Source of the DNA: Brachypodius melanocephalos
Taxonomy: Eukaryota > Chordata > Aves > Passeriformes > Pycnonotidae
Length of the DNA stretch: 64,000 nucleotides
Assembly (NCBI GenBank): GCA_013398615.1
Contig: VZSR01003282.1
Span: forward strand, 2,416,168-2,480,167
Direction of reading: 5' to 3'
The translations under genes and the position numbers were made by a program. The notes beneath the pieces were generated by a model. The model did no database searches, was not told where the DNA came from, and saw nothing but the letters and a program-made list of their open reading frames with translations. Below are positions 38,084 through 49,790 of the stretch, piece after piece (position 1 is the stretch's first letter; each line of letters opens with the position of its first letter).

Positions 38084-38150
38084 AGCCCAGCCTTTGAGTG
38101 ATCACATCCTGTCAACCAGATCGTGATTCCTTCCACTAGAAAATGCCTGA
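38045..38150 (-). mobile_element. CR1 LINE 3'-end fragment
   Basis: The plus strand shows 'ttggtttggaaaagacctct', 'gagatcatcgagcccagcct' and 'cctgtcaaccaga', the complement of the end of a CR1 subfamily carrying the 'caccttgtcaac' motif. It overlaps the right end of the duplicated segment. Confidence 0.85.
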
Positions 38151-38212
38151 TACTGATTGAATTAGAATGGGAAAGCTGCAACAGGTTTGTGGCCTGAATT
38201 ATCCTCAAATCC

Positions 38213-38708
38213 GTGGATTATATTCAGCCCCTGTGGAAGTGCCTCAGAATCTCCTGCTCACTTCTTTGTAAATTTTGTAGACTTGAAGTAGCAGATTCTC
38301 TCCTTGGTACCAGAATTCACGAGGATTTGCTTGTGCTTAAAAAAAAAAATAAAAAATTGTGGCTGTCCATGAAGAATTTGTTGGAAACTTCTCCTCAGAT
38401 GCTTAGTGGGAAATATATAAAAAATGGGTGATAATGCGAGATCAAAATGAAACTTTTGACAAAGTGGAGTTTCTTAAGCAAAAACAAAGCAGTTGGAAGG
38501 AAAAGGCTGACGTGTTTGAAGCCGCAGCTAATGCAGTAAGAAAAAAATTAAAATTAAAAAAAAAAGTCTTTGAAATCGCTGGTTTAGAACTGCATGAAGC
38601 TCAACAAAGAATTGCTAATGTGGAGAGTAGGAATTGTTGGATAATTACACTGAGGATCTAGAAAACAAGCTTAGAAAAGGAGGTTTGTGCGTTGCTGAGG
38701 AGTGCTGA
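38213..38708 (+). pseudogene. Possible decayed coding segment, three frames
   Basis: Three overlapping plus-strand frames follow each other without a gap: 38213-38431, then about 38407-38661, then 38643-38708. Together they read as a hydrophilic, Lys/Glu-rich, coiled-coil-like peptide. Residue words include LLETSPQMLSGKYIKN in the first frame, WKEKADVFEAAANAVRKK and LELHEAQQRIANVE in the second, and NYTEDLENKLRK in the third. The charge pattern is unlike the hydrophobic AT-rich chance frames elsewhere in the window. Two frameshifts would be needed, so it could only be a pseudogene, perhaps processed; an ATTAAA signal follows near 38849. I cannot identify the parent gene. A chance A-rich sequence remains possible. 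Confidence 0.3.
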
Positions 38709-41100
38709 GGGATGAGAGATTGGGGACTGTGAATGTTCCCCACCCCTGTTTTGTATTTTTGTTTTTTATGCTGCGTTTTGAGGATGCATGGGACGCGTAA
38801 ATCAGCTGTGACTGTCATTTGCTTTGAAACGCTGCACGTTCCTTTCATTAAAGGCTTTCAGAGGAGCCTCAGCCAGCAAGTCTTCCCAACAGAAACTTTG
38901 ATTTGTATTATTTTTGGTGGCTTTATTTTTTTTCCCCTCCTAAAGGTTACTGCCACTGTTGGTTTAACGGTGTTTATGTGATCTTATAATAAGTGTTATC
39001 ACTTTGTATAATTATTATGTGTGATTAATCCAGTTCACACTTGAAAGCTGTGGGGGTTTTTTTAATTTTTTTTTTTTCATTTTTAACCAGAGGGTATGTC
39101 TTTAAGCCTTTGTGTTGTTCACATATAATGATAGCTGACAAGAGTTATCATAAAGAGGGAGGAGGATGGAAACTGGAATAAATTGTCGGGTGAAGAAAGA
39201 TTTGTGGGAATTTTTGTTTAGATAAGCATCTTCTGAAGTGGTTCTTGAGAAAAATGGTGGATGCAATGAATAGTCCTCTGATAATTTGATATTTGCATGG
39301 ATTTCTGTAGCAGTCAGGTTATGCAAGAGTCTGGAAGAAAGTGCATTGTTCAAATTTTTCCTTTTGGAAAAATTTAGGCTGTTTTAAAAAGGACTCTTAA
39401 AAAAATTTTTTTAACCTTTTAAGAAGTGTGGATTGTTCCCAGCACGAGAGACTGGAGGTTTATGATTAAAGGGGGTTTAGGACCTAAAATGGCAGGGGTT
39501 GGGAAAGCAGAGCTGCCTATTTTTTAGGCTGAATGGATTCACATGGGTTTACTCTTCATGGAGAACTTTGACGATTTCATAATGTTCTCCTTTAAAAATC
39601 ATGATTATAGTGAGTTGGCTTTGCAAATTTTGTGAATTTTTGTTACTGAGGATGGAATTTCTGTATATTAATGAAATATCAGAAATCCCACGGTGACCAA
39701 AACCTCTCCGGAAGCAACAATGGTTGTAAGGACACCTCACATGATTCTCAACCTTCACCAATGAATTTGAGTGCTTAAATTGGCTACAAATAATGCACTT
39801 TATAACAATTCATCTCTTGCTTTCCGAGAGCTAAATTCCACCTGGTTTGTCGTTCTTTGCTTTAATATTCAGTCTTTGGACTGAATTCATTTGGGAATTG
39901 AGAGTTTTTTTGCTTTCTGAAGCTGTAATTGCTGCAGATTTTAAAATTGGTATTTGTATTTCTTGATGTCATTGTAGAAAATTCTTTTTATTGTTATTTG
40001 AATTTGTACCAAGATGATTTTGCTCTTTCATTTAGAATGATGAACAAGCACAAGCACCCCAAACACAGACCAGCTCCCAGACAAGCCAATAGTGAGACAA
40101 TACCTTTGTAAACACTAAAATAGTCTCATTTTAACTGATTAGAAACTGAAAGGACTATCTGTAAGAACTATAACATATATTTATGAGTACAGTGATGCTG
40201 CTGTTTTATTTAAATGCCTTTTTGTCCTTTTTAACATATATAACACCTTCATATTGACTTCAGATGTCGAACAATTTACAACTTTCGGAGCTAGTTAAAA
40301 TTCTCTAGACCTCTCCAGAGTTTCCATACTCCAGGAGCCTGAACTCTTACAAAATACCTTAAGGGAGATATCCCCCACATTAATGAACAGTCAATATTTC
40401 ATATATAATTGTTTCATATGGAACTGTAGGTAAAAATAGCTAATCCCCACAACCAGATTAAACCAATTAACTTGGAGTGTGTGGTTTTCAAAAGGGCTCT
40501 GGAAGCTGAAGCATGGGGCCAATGGTGTGATGAAGTGAGAGAGAAATATATTTGTATTTCCTCGAAGAAACATTTATTTCAAAGATGGTTATAATATTAA
40601 ATATTACTTAGAGGGGAAAAAAGAGTTTTAAGTAGGAGATTGGACAGAAGTGTGTGAAAAGTTTGGAGAAATTTTTTCTAGCACTTTTTAATGCCTTTTA
40701 AAAATTTACATCAGTCCCATCATTGTCTGGCATTGATTTTGTGAGTCCATTTGTGGCTGTGCATTGTTCACTGCACTTTCAGACCAAATTCTGTCCCCTT
40801 TGACCGAGGCTGGGAAGTGTGATTTGTGCAGAAAGGGTAACGAGTCCCTGATATCTGTAACGTTTATGTTATCATCAAACTTAAGTTGTACAATTGTTTC
40901 AACTCAGATTACATTTAACATTGATTTATCGAGCTTAGCAACCTGAGCAGCTTCTTAGGCATAATGTAAAAAATGCAAGGAGAAGGGGAAATACTGGTAA
41001 TCAACATATTTCTATTTCAAGAAATTATTGCCTTCAATCATTGTGGTCTATTAAATATGGAGAATTTATCCACTTTTTTACCCTGACTCCAATTTTGAGG
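38709..41100. other. AT-rich unique noncoding DNA
   Basis: No gene or interspersed repeat is recognised here. Homopolymer T and A runs occur near 39056-39080. Confidence 0.5.
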
Positions 41101-41129
41101 TTTTTTTTGTTTTTTTTTTTTTTTTTTTT
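41101..41129. repeat. T-rich homopolymer tract
   Basis: 28 T with one G interruption. Confidence 0.95.
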
Positions 41130-41324
41130 CTCATAGGACAACACAAAGATTAGCTAAAATCTGAAAAGAAATTTCACAGGTTGGAATGGGGTGTGTAACA
41201 GTCACAGCACTTCAATCTGATTATAGTAAAGTTTAGTCCTTAATAGGGAGGTTTTTAAATGGACATTTGTAATGTTTGCTGTTAGTGAGGGCTGGCCCTC
41301 AAAAAGGTAAGGATTGGAGATCAG

Positions 41325-41755
41325 CGAATCCATAGAATTCCAGAATGGTTTAGCATGGAAAGGACCCTAAAGCTCATCTCATTCCACCCCCTGTCATGGG
41401 CAGGGACACCTTCCACTATCCCAGATTATTCCAACCTGGCCTTGGACACCTCCAGGGATCCAGGGGCAGCCACAGCTTATCTGGGAATTCCAGCCCAGCC
41501 AAGAATTCCCAATTCCCAATCTCCCATCCAGCCCTGCCCTCTGGCAGTGGAAGCCATTCCCTGTGTCCTGTCCCTCCATCCCTTGTCCCCAGTCCCTCTC
41601 CAGCTCTCCTGGAGCCCCTTCAGGCCCTGCCAGGGGCTCTGAGCTCTCCCTGGAGCCTTCCCTTCTCCAGGGGAACATTCCCAGCTCTCCCAGCCTGGCT
41701 CCAGCCCTGGAGCAGCTCCATGGCCTCCTCTGGTCTTGCTCCAAAAGGTCAGCAT
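41325..41755 (-). mobile_element. Longest CR1 LINE fragment in the window
   Basis: About 430 bp of CR1 3' region lie in antisense. On the plus strand 'catagaattccagaatgg' is followed by 'aaggaccctaaagctcatct', 'cccctgtcatgggcagggac', 'accttccactatcccag', 'gccttggacacctccaggga', and then the GC-rich upstream part with repeated 'cccagctctcc' and 'ccctggagcagctcc' words. The GC-rich composition differs sharply from its neighbours and produces long but meaningless open frames on both strands. It is 5'-truncated as usual. Confidence 0.93.
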
Positions 41756-44309
41756 CTTCCTTGTGTTGGGAAATGTTTGATTTAATCTTCCCTGAGCTTG
41801 CAGAGCTGTTGGAGAGCTCTTCTAATCAGACATGTGCGAATCCATTTCCAGGCTTTAACTGCAACAATGCTGAGATTTTGCCATTTCCTGACCCGTGTGC
41901 CTGAGGAGTTGGTAAATCTTCAGCTCCTTGATGTAAGTTGTCAAATCCTATCTCATTTAGTTTTCATCCTGGACAGAGGGATATAAGTTTTAAATCACAG
42001 CCTGTCTTTATTAGTGGCTGACCGTAAAAACAAACTCTTTACAAGCCCTAACTTTTGTTGTGCCAAGATCAAAACCACCGACACAGGTTGGGGCGGTGTG
42101 AATGTCGCTCCTCCTGTCACCCATCAAGCAGAAACTGAATCCAGCAAAAACATTTCATGTGCTCCACAAGCAACCCGCTAATTCCAAATGATGCATCAAT
42201 AACACAGCCATGGCTGCCTTTTCTTAGAGTTATGGTTATCTGTTTTCTACTCAAAATATGCACATGGAGCAATTTCATCTGTGAGAACTTGGGAAAATTA
42301 TATTAATCATCATAACTGAGTACAGCTTCTTTCTCAGCATGAGTCATAAATATCTTTGAGCATTAAGCCTCTTTACAATAACATTAATTTAATCTATAAG
42401 AGGACACTGCGTGCAATAAATTCCATTTACAAATCTGAGTGGGCAAGAGAGAGAAAGCTGGAGCTTCCATTTTTAATTTTTTTTTTTATTTTTATTTTGG
42501 AGATTGGGAAACAATGCCCCAAAAGAAGTTTCCCTCAGCCTGAAATTGCATAGCACTAGGAAGGAAAACAGAGCTTCCTGATTGATTTGCCTCTGTGCTA
42601 TTGCTTAGTTTGCTGCCAGTCAGAAGTTTATATAGCTTAAAAGATTGTTATTGATTGTTCAATTTGGTGTTCATATATTTAAATTTTATTCAGGTTAGAG
42701 TGATGTTGAAAATTGGGGTCCACATGCTAGATTGCCAGCACAGTGGTTGACAACACAGACGTTAAAATACAATAATCCTTGTAGTATAAAATGGCCATTG
42801 ACAGTCTAATTTCCATTTTGTGGTTTATGGCCTCTACTGAATATCTGATAATGTAATTATGCTTCAGTAAAGAATGAATCCTCTCTGGTAAACTGAGCTG
42901 TGTATGCAATGCCAACGTGAATTAAATAAAGTGACATCAAAGCTCAGTCAGGGCTTATTTTAGGAGCACATTTTTAAACATTTACTATGGTTTGTTCTAC
43001 GGTAATGCCGGCGAACAGATTTATGGCTGTTAGCATATTCATGTTGGAGAAATGTGTTACTTCATTCTTTATTTTAGCCCAGGAGAGCAAACAAAACAGC
43101 TTCAGTAAAAGTGAGTGCTGCTCTGTGGCTTAGGTATGAAAGTTTTCAGAGGATGCCACCACCAGCCTCCCTAAGTAGCACGGAAAGGGAAGTGGCAGCT
43201 GTGCAGTCAAGAAATTAAAACGTAAAGAAAGCTCCCCCGAATTATTTACATGCCCCACAAATGAGACAACATTTGTTTCTTGGCAATAGGTACACGCCCA
43301 GCTTTTCTGCTTGGCTCTTTTGCTGCTGGGTTTATAAATGTATAGGAACATACAATATGATCCTACGGTTAAAGAATTTCCTCCTTTTAAATTCCAGTTG
43401 TCAAGTTATGTTATGCTGTTTATAATGCAGTGAATTATGCTCTGTCCTATCCCATTCACTGCTAGCATAATGCAACTTAACATCAGGCCACATAACAGAA
43501 TATGACAGTTAAAATTTAAAAGTACCCTCATTGTATTTGTGAATTGAATACTCAGCTGCGTGATTTAAAGATGGACTGGCATCTTGACTCCAGAAACAAG
43601 TAATGTTACTTGAATGCATTTTTTTCCCCCTATTATATTTGCATTGCCGTTTTGACCTTCTTTCCAAGAGGGAAAAAAAAATAATAACCCTAAGCAACTG
43701 GCGTGTATTGACATGGAGGTATTGAAAAGTTAGTGTGATGCTGCAGACGTGTTTAGAGGAACTTCTGAAATCATGGAGTTGATGAGATGGACTGAATCGG
43801 GATGTCACTTTATCATGTAAACAGCAGGGAGAGAGCCAAGCCTCACATGTGGATTTTAAATGTCCCAAAGCATTAGTATTAAAAATCTGGGGCCTGGTTG
43901 CACCCGTGATAAAGAGAGGTGTCAGATCACATCATGGTTTATCCTTCCAGCCTGGGCAATGTGGATTTAGAGCTCTTTGACAGATCCTTTAGGACCTGTC
44001 AGTGGTTCAGGAGTCAAAGGTGAGTCCCTCCACCTCACCTGTCCTTTTCTGACTGCCAGAGCTGTTGGCCAGTAAGGAAACCTCTGGATTTTCCTCATCC
44101 TTGTACTGATATAAAGAATTCGCTGTTGCACCTCAGTTCCCTCTGCTTTTCCCCTCGATGTGCTTTGCTTTCAGTGCTCTCAGAGCCCATATTCACAAGC
44201 CCACCTGCTTCACCCTCCAGCCAGGGCAGCCCCAGAAGGGTCAAGAAGAGAGGAGCAGCTCCCCCAGCTCCTTGAGAAACAGGTACATGAAATAGGATTG
44301 GATAATGAA
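41756..44309. other. Unique noncoding DNA
   Basis: No gene or interspersed repeat is recognised. A T/A low-complexity patch lies near 42474-42500. Confidence 0.5.
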
Positions 44310-44502
44310 ATATGTTTAGAGATTGAAAAATTATGAGGTATTTCATCTTTTATCTGCCTGTAGAGTAAAATTTCTTACTTTTCATCTTTCTGAACCTTCT
44401 ATTCCTCGTATATTACTCTCCCACTTTCCCCCTTTGCCTGACCTGGATCTCTGCAGAATCCCAGGGCAACTTGGTTTGGAAAAGATCTCTGAGATGATCA
44501 GA
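44310..44502. repeat. Copy 2 of a ~185-bp duplicated sequence
   Basis: This matches 37901-38083 in direct orientation, 6.4 kb away. The left ~140 bp align base for base with scattered substitutions. This copy then has about ten extra bases before the shared CR1-like end near 44470-44500. Confidence 0.85.
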
Positions 44503-44535
44503 TCAAGCATCACTCTACATGCCTACCCCTGGACT
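44455..44535 (-). mobile_element. CR1 LINE 3'-end fragment
   Basis: The plus strand shows 'agaatcccagggcaacttgg', 'tttggaaaagatctctgaga' and 'gatcagatcaagc', a diverged complement of the CR1 3' end. It overlaps copy 2 of the duplicated sequence. Confidence 0.7.
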
Positions 44536-44758
44536 GGCCCTTCCTTTTCTAAGGTGCAACACGCATTTGACACCTTGGGTGAACAAAACACCTTTGGAAG
44601 GAGAAGATGGAGGCAGCACATCTGCAAAGGCTTGGGAAACAATGTCCTCTTGTGAACTTTGCATGTCCATATGAAGATGTCATTAATATAATTTCCTTTT
44701 CATTCTCTGTAGGAGTTTCTCTCCTGTGTTACACTTGGGTTGGTAACTTCTCGTGTAA

Positions 44759-45018
44759 GAATCATCGTAGAGTCATAAAATTCCAGAATTATTTGATTTG
44801 GAAGGAACCCTAAAGCTCACCAAGTGCCACCCCCTTTCATGGGCAGAGACACTTTCCACTATCCCAGGCTGCTCCAAGCCCTGTCCAGCCTGGCCTTGGA
44901 CACTTCCAGGGATCCAGAGACAGCCGTGCTTCTCTGGACAACCTTTTCCAGGACCTCAGCACCCTCACAGGGAAGAATTTTTCCTAATATCTCATTTGAC
45001 CCTGCGTTCTTTCAGATG
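44759..45018 (-). mobile_element. CR1 LINE 3'-end fragment
   Basis: About 260 bp of antisense CR1 are present: 'agaatcatcgtagagtcata', 'ttggaaggaaccctaaagct', 'cccctttcatgggcagagac', 'ctatcccaggctgctccaag', 'gccttggacacttccaggga', and then the upstream 'gggaagaatttttcctaata' motif. The 3' tail has octamer-like units at its left end. Confidence 0.93.
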
Positions 45019-47116
45019 AGAAAGAACAGGTTCAAAAAGAGTCAAGATGAATGCATTTAGATTGCAGACAGTGGAGGTAGCCAGTGAGACAGTATTAGTC
45101 AGCATGTTTGTGGTTTAGTCACTGTAATAAGCATTAAAAATATTATTTATTATTATTTATTACTTCTGAAACACCCACGCACTGTGCAAGACATTTAATA
45201 AACCACATAAAAGGCAGGGCTGCACCACAGAGCGATGGCTGGATGGGTTTTAGGTGTGACAGATTGCTATTAGCTACTTGCTTGTGTTTCTTTGTGCTGA
45301 AAAAATTCCTAAAGGTCCCAGCCAAGGAGACCTCAGCAATGCTTGGCACTGTTCAAACAAGCCATTAATGAAAATGGCCTCAAGAGAGAAAAAAATCAAA
45401 GATTTGCATGGTGATGTCAGGATCTGCTTGCAGAGTACCTTGCCTGAGTTCCTGTCACAGTGAAAGCATTACTAGAGATGAAAGTACATCAGGGTAAAGG
45501 TGTTTGTGGAGCTGTTGGATGTTCTCACCCAGGTGCTGTTTTTCTGACCCCACAAATGTGGTTCTGGCTCTGTGTACAAGGAGTTTGAGGTGCCACCTCT
45601 GCGTGGTGTGCACATCCCACCAGCAGCTTCCAAAATCCCGGTTTAAGATATAAATCTGGAGTAAAGCTGTGGCACAACTTACATGAGGCTGGATACTCAC
45701 CTGAGTTGTGGCTGAAAGTCTTGATGCTTTAACATTGGCTCTGCCTAAGCCCTTCTTTGTGCAATCCTAGGCACATAAGAAATGCTGGCAGCTTTTGGCA
45801 GCCCAAACGACACCAGCTCTGTGGTTTGGCCCTGTCTATGCCCAGCACCTTATGGATGTAGGTGCTTGGCATAAAATTAATAAATTAATAAATCCACATC
45901 AGTGGTTTGTTTCTTTGCTCTTGAGCCGTTCATTGGGTCTTTGAGATATTTTCTTGAAGGTATTGAGGGTGCTTGTCCTGTTTCTTCACACTGTGAGCTC
46001 TTCGTGCCCAGTTAAAATCTCTTCCCAAGCAGTTATCCATTAAAAGCTTGTTCCCCCCTTCTGGACGTTGGGGTTTTTCTTCACATGAGTTGTTTGCCAC
46101 AGCAGATATGTTCTTGTTTTCTTTAGATCTTGCCCTTTTTTGTAATGCAGTATTTTCACCTCAGACCTTTCTTTTTATACTTAATATTCCCCCAAATCCC
46201 TACACCCTAGGGATATTCACCCTCCACATTTCACCCTGTCCTTGGTGCTCCCTTTGCAAAATTTAACCCCTTTGCAGGGATTAATTAGGAATGTTTGCCT
46301 CGGGACACAACCACAATTTCATCAACATCCAAGATTTAGTGGGAACCTCAGGACTGGTAAGGGCGTTGTCTCTTAGCCTTGGATCAGTCCCGCTGCTTTG
46401 TGGTTTCACTTTGTCCTTTCTGCTTTTTGAAGTATCAGTCTTCTGTTTTCATAACACTTCTTGAATATCCTTTCAGAGTTAGTTTTTTTCTGTCTAAATA
46501 TAAAAAAAAAAATCCACAAGTTGAGAATCAGCTTTTGTCATGAAAAGAAAATATATATATAAAGAAAGGGTTACATTTGTTTTCTGCTGGCACCCCTTGC
46601 TTGGAGAGAGTGAAACACTCCTTAAATCTTTTCCAGCTGTCCTCCAGATATTCAGTGTTTAAACTTTAGGGCTTTTAGCTGCTCTGCTCTCCTTTCCTCA
46701 GCATTTTTGTGCCCTTTGAGGGTGAGTGACCACCTAGACCTGCATCCCTGAGCTTGCCTGCTCTTGGGAGGCTTTGGCCATCGACCTTGGCATGAAGGGC
46801 TGATAAAATCCAGCCTCATTCAGAGTTTCAGTTTCTCACACACCACTTGGTCTCTTTTTAAGAAAGTTTGTGCAGCAAAAGGGATCAATGGCAAGGGAAG
46901 GTGCAGTGGGAACCAGAGGGATGTGTGGTTAAAAAGACAGGATGGGCAGAATACACAGGTTTGATTTTGTTCTAAATGTCTTGTATGACACGCTCCAGTT
47001 TCGTGTTTGCTTTTTATAATTTTTTGTTTCTTTATAATTCGAAATACAACTGGGCAGGGATATCCAGTATATCTTAACATTTAAGGAATGAATGAGTTTG
47101 AAAAGGTCTATGATAC
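45019..47116. other. Unique noncoding DNA
   Basis: No gene is supported. TTA/ATT-rich low complexity lies at about 45138-45162, and 'aaattaat' repeats occur near 45873-45893. Confidence 0.5.
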
Positions 47117-47266
47117 AGGCTCCCCAGGAAAGCGGTGGAGTCACCACAACCAAGTAGGTGTGGTACTTTGTGGCGCAGTTCAGGGGGTGTGGTGCTATCT
47201 GGTCAAAGGCTGGACTGGATAATCTTGGAGGTCTTCTCCAACCTCATTAATTCCATGCTTCTACAA
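47117..47266 (+). mobile_element. CR1 LINE 3'-end fragment
   Basis: 'aggctccccaggaaagcggt' and 'ggagtcaccac' are followed by a shortened middle and then 'ggctggactggataatcttg', 'gaggtcttctccaacctcat' and an 'ATTCCATG CTTCTAC' tail. This is the CR1 subfamily type with 'gatgatcttggaggtcttt' near the end. Confidence 0.9.
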
Positions 47267-48455
47267 GAAACTGAATGTATTCCCTAGTAATTTTTCTTTT
47301 TCCTTTCTTTTTTTCTCCGTCAGAGATGTTGCTTCTTTTACTGACACCGCAAAAAGAACCGTGCAGGTAAGACTCTTCACTCTGTTGTCCTAGAAAATGA
47401 GGAAAATATATTTTACATTGCATTTTAGTTGCATTTAAGCACCTCATCAAAGTTCTTTTATTGGAGGATGAGTGCCACTAGGTTTGGGCTTTTCAGCAGA
47501 TGTAACCTGAGCCAGGTTGGTCAGCACAGGTAACTTGCACTCCATGTGCTCCCAAATATTAGCACCCAAAAAGGCTCTTATAGAGAGAGAAGCATCAGTT
47601 TAAATTCCTTTTTTTTACTGTTTGTCATATAAATTCAGTTTTTAGATAATCAGTACAATAATTCCTTATTGTGCATATGGAAAAGCATCTATTGAAGGCG
47701 TTTTCGACTTTCTGGGTAGAGTATCTGTATTTTAAAGTACAGTGAAAAGTAATTAATTCATTCCTAGATATATAACATATGGATTTTTTTTAATGGATTT
47801 ATGGCACATTTTAGGGGATGTGAAAATGTTGCAATTATTTTAAAAGTAATGCAATAGAAATTCAGGGCTGGTTCATAGATTTATGACTGGATTATATTTT
47901 CCACAGCCAACTGCCAAACATGGAGTAGATAAAATCTATGTTTCTTTTTGTCCAGTCTACCTCTTTTATCCCATCTCTGGTTTACATTGCCATGTAACTA
48001 TAAATAAATATCCTGAATTTGACTTATTTATAAATTGGAAATTTTTTGAAATGTATTAACCCTCAGAAAACAGTTCACGATATTTAATTAGTAAAGAAAA
48101 ACATACTGCACACAAAATGTCAGCAGAAATTACAGTAATAATCTATCCTTCAAAACTCTATTAATTGCAGCTGATATTTAACCATACATTTCTCAAAAAT
48201 AAAAATAAAAAAGAGGTGGACCCAGCTCAATTATTGGCATGAACCTCTGAGAGAATTCAGATCTGAGAAGAGGCAGCAGTTTGTGGAAGTAGAGGAGTAT
48301 TTATTCTATGGGAAATATTTATTTTGTGGTTTAATTTTACTTTTTAGTGCTAACTCTGACACAAGGCTTTTCTAGTCATCACACATTTGTAAGCCTTCCT
48401 TGAGTAGCAGGGTGTATTTTGACACACAGAAAGTTATTTTTTTTTAATCATAATC
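47267..48455. other. AT-rich unique noncoding DNA
   Basis: No gene or interspersed repeat is recognised. Confidence 0.5.
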
Positions 48456-48612
48456 TTATAGAATCAGAAATGTTTTGTGTTGGAAGGGACCTTAAAACTC
48501 ATCTCATTCCACCCCTGCCATGGGCAGGGACACTTTCTACTACACCAGGTTGCTCCAAGCCTTGAACACTTCCAGGGACGAGGCACCAACAACTTCCCTG
48601 GGCAGCATATGG
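48456..48612 (-). mobile_element. CR1 LINE 3'-end fragment
   Basis: The plus strand carries 'tagaatcagaaatgttttgt', 'gttggaagggaccttaaaac', 'cccctgccatgggcagggac', 'ttctactacaccaggttgct' and 'cttccagggacgaggc'. This is one of the best-preserved ends in the window. Confidence 0.95.
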
Positions 48613-49279
48613 TGTTTCTGCTGAAATCACTAAAATATGGACTGAAACTCTTGTCTAAATTTAAGGAATTGACTCGATCACGTAATCCTTGAGAAATCAC
48701 ACCATCATCGCTCATTAACAGCCCTGTACGGATCCAAGCCTCCCGGATTTATTTTCTCCTACTTTGAAGGCAAGTAACTTTACTGACATATTAACGTTCT
48801 AGCTGTGAATAGAATATCTCATTCTGTTTGAAGGATAGTTCCCTTGATCCATTAAATAAATACTACATTCAGGGGGGAAAAGGGTGTTAGACTGATATGC
48901 AAGAGCCGCCATCACTGGGCGCAGATTTATGGGGTAAGGGAGTAAAAGGAAGTGATATGGCTGTGAAAAGAGAAATGGAACGACACTTACGGGCACTAAA
49001 TCCTCCAGAATTGAAAAATATCAGCAATTTGTGTTTAGAGCACGCAGTATTTCGTACAAATGTGTTTTCATTAATAAATCAATGGTTTTTGGTGGCTACA
49101 CCAAAATGTGCCATTTCTGCCAAGGCGTAGGCTGAGAATTTGGTTGTGTTCTGGTTTGATTTGAAGGCTGGGAACTTTCCCATGTGGTTTGATGTCTTAC
49201 CCCTAGTCTCACTGCGTGGTTAGCATGGATTTGCCACCAGCTTGGCAGCCCTGAAGTGAGGACTTTCCTCTCACATAAG
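48613..49279. other. Unique noncoding DNA
   Basis: No repeat is recognised. The part at about 48880-49130 is complex sequence under a 77-codon plus-strand frame with a fairly protein-like composition but no recognised family. It may be a conserved noncoding block or a chance frame. Confidence 0.35.
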
Positions 49280-49790
49280 CTGGGCCTGATGATTCCGGCA
49301 GAACTCTTTTGCTGTGAGGGTTTTGGCTCCTTTTCTTCTCTGCTAAGGTCAGAATGAATAATACTTGGGAAACACCAAGCTCAAGTTCAAACTTGGAATG
49401 CTTATTATATCTTATCTATTTACAGGCTCGTGAGCCGTGGGCTTAACCAGCAAGCGAGGGAAATGAGGTAAAATGGAGTGTTTCTAGCTCTTACCAAGGT
49501 CTTTTAAGTGCTAATTGCCCAATATCAAGGTGACACCTACATTATTTATGTTTTTTGACCCAATAATGGCCACCCAAGGCCCACAATGCGGATATTTTTC
49601 ACCCTATTACAGAAAACCACCCAAACCCATGAAGAAGATGGAAGAAGAAGGTGAAGAAGAAGGACAAAGGCAACACCCCAAATCCCCCATCTTAAGTCAT
49701 ATGTATTACTGTACACTAAAACCCCAAATTCTAAGTTTTTAGGACTCCAGCAGTTCGCCAGAGTTTGCGTTGCATCCTGGGTGAGCAGCT
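49280..49790. mobile_element. Possible endogenous-retrovirus LTR fragment
   Basis: The block resembles LTR sequence I recall from songbird genomes: 'gcccaatatcaaggtgacac', 'tttgacccaataatggccac', a purine-rich GAAGAAGATGGAAGAAGAAG tract near 49635-49670, and 'ccccaaattctaagttttta' near its right end. I cannot set its termini or strand, and no retroviral coding sequence adjoins it. The call rests on recollection of the family and needs a repeat-library search. Confidence 0.4.

Noticed and set aside
41394..41904. Several long overlapping frames on both strands
   Set aside because: They arise from the GC-rich, stop-poor antisense CR1 fragment and are not genes.
37901..44502. Idea that the two ~185-bp copies are the LTRs of one provirus
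   Set aside because: No gag, pol or env sequence lies between them, both carry CR1 sequence, and an independent CR1 lies inside.
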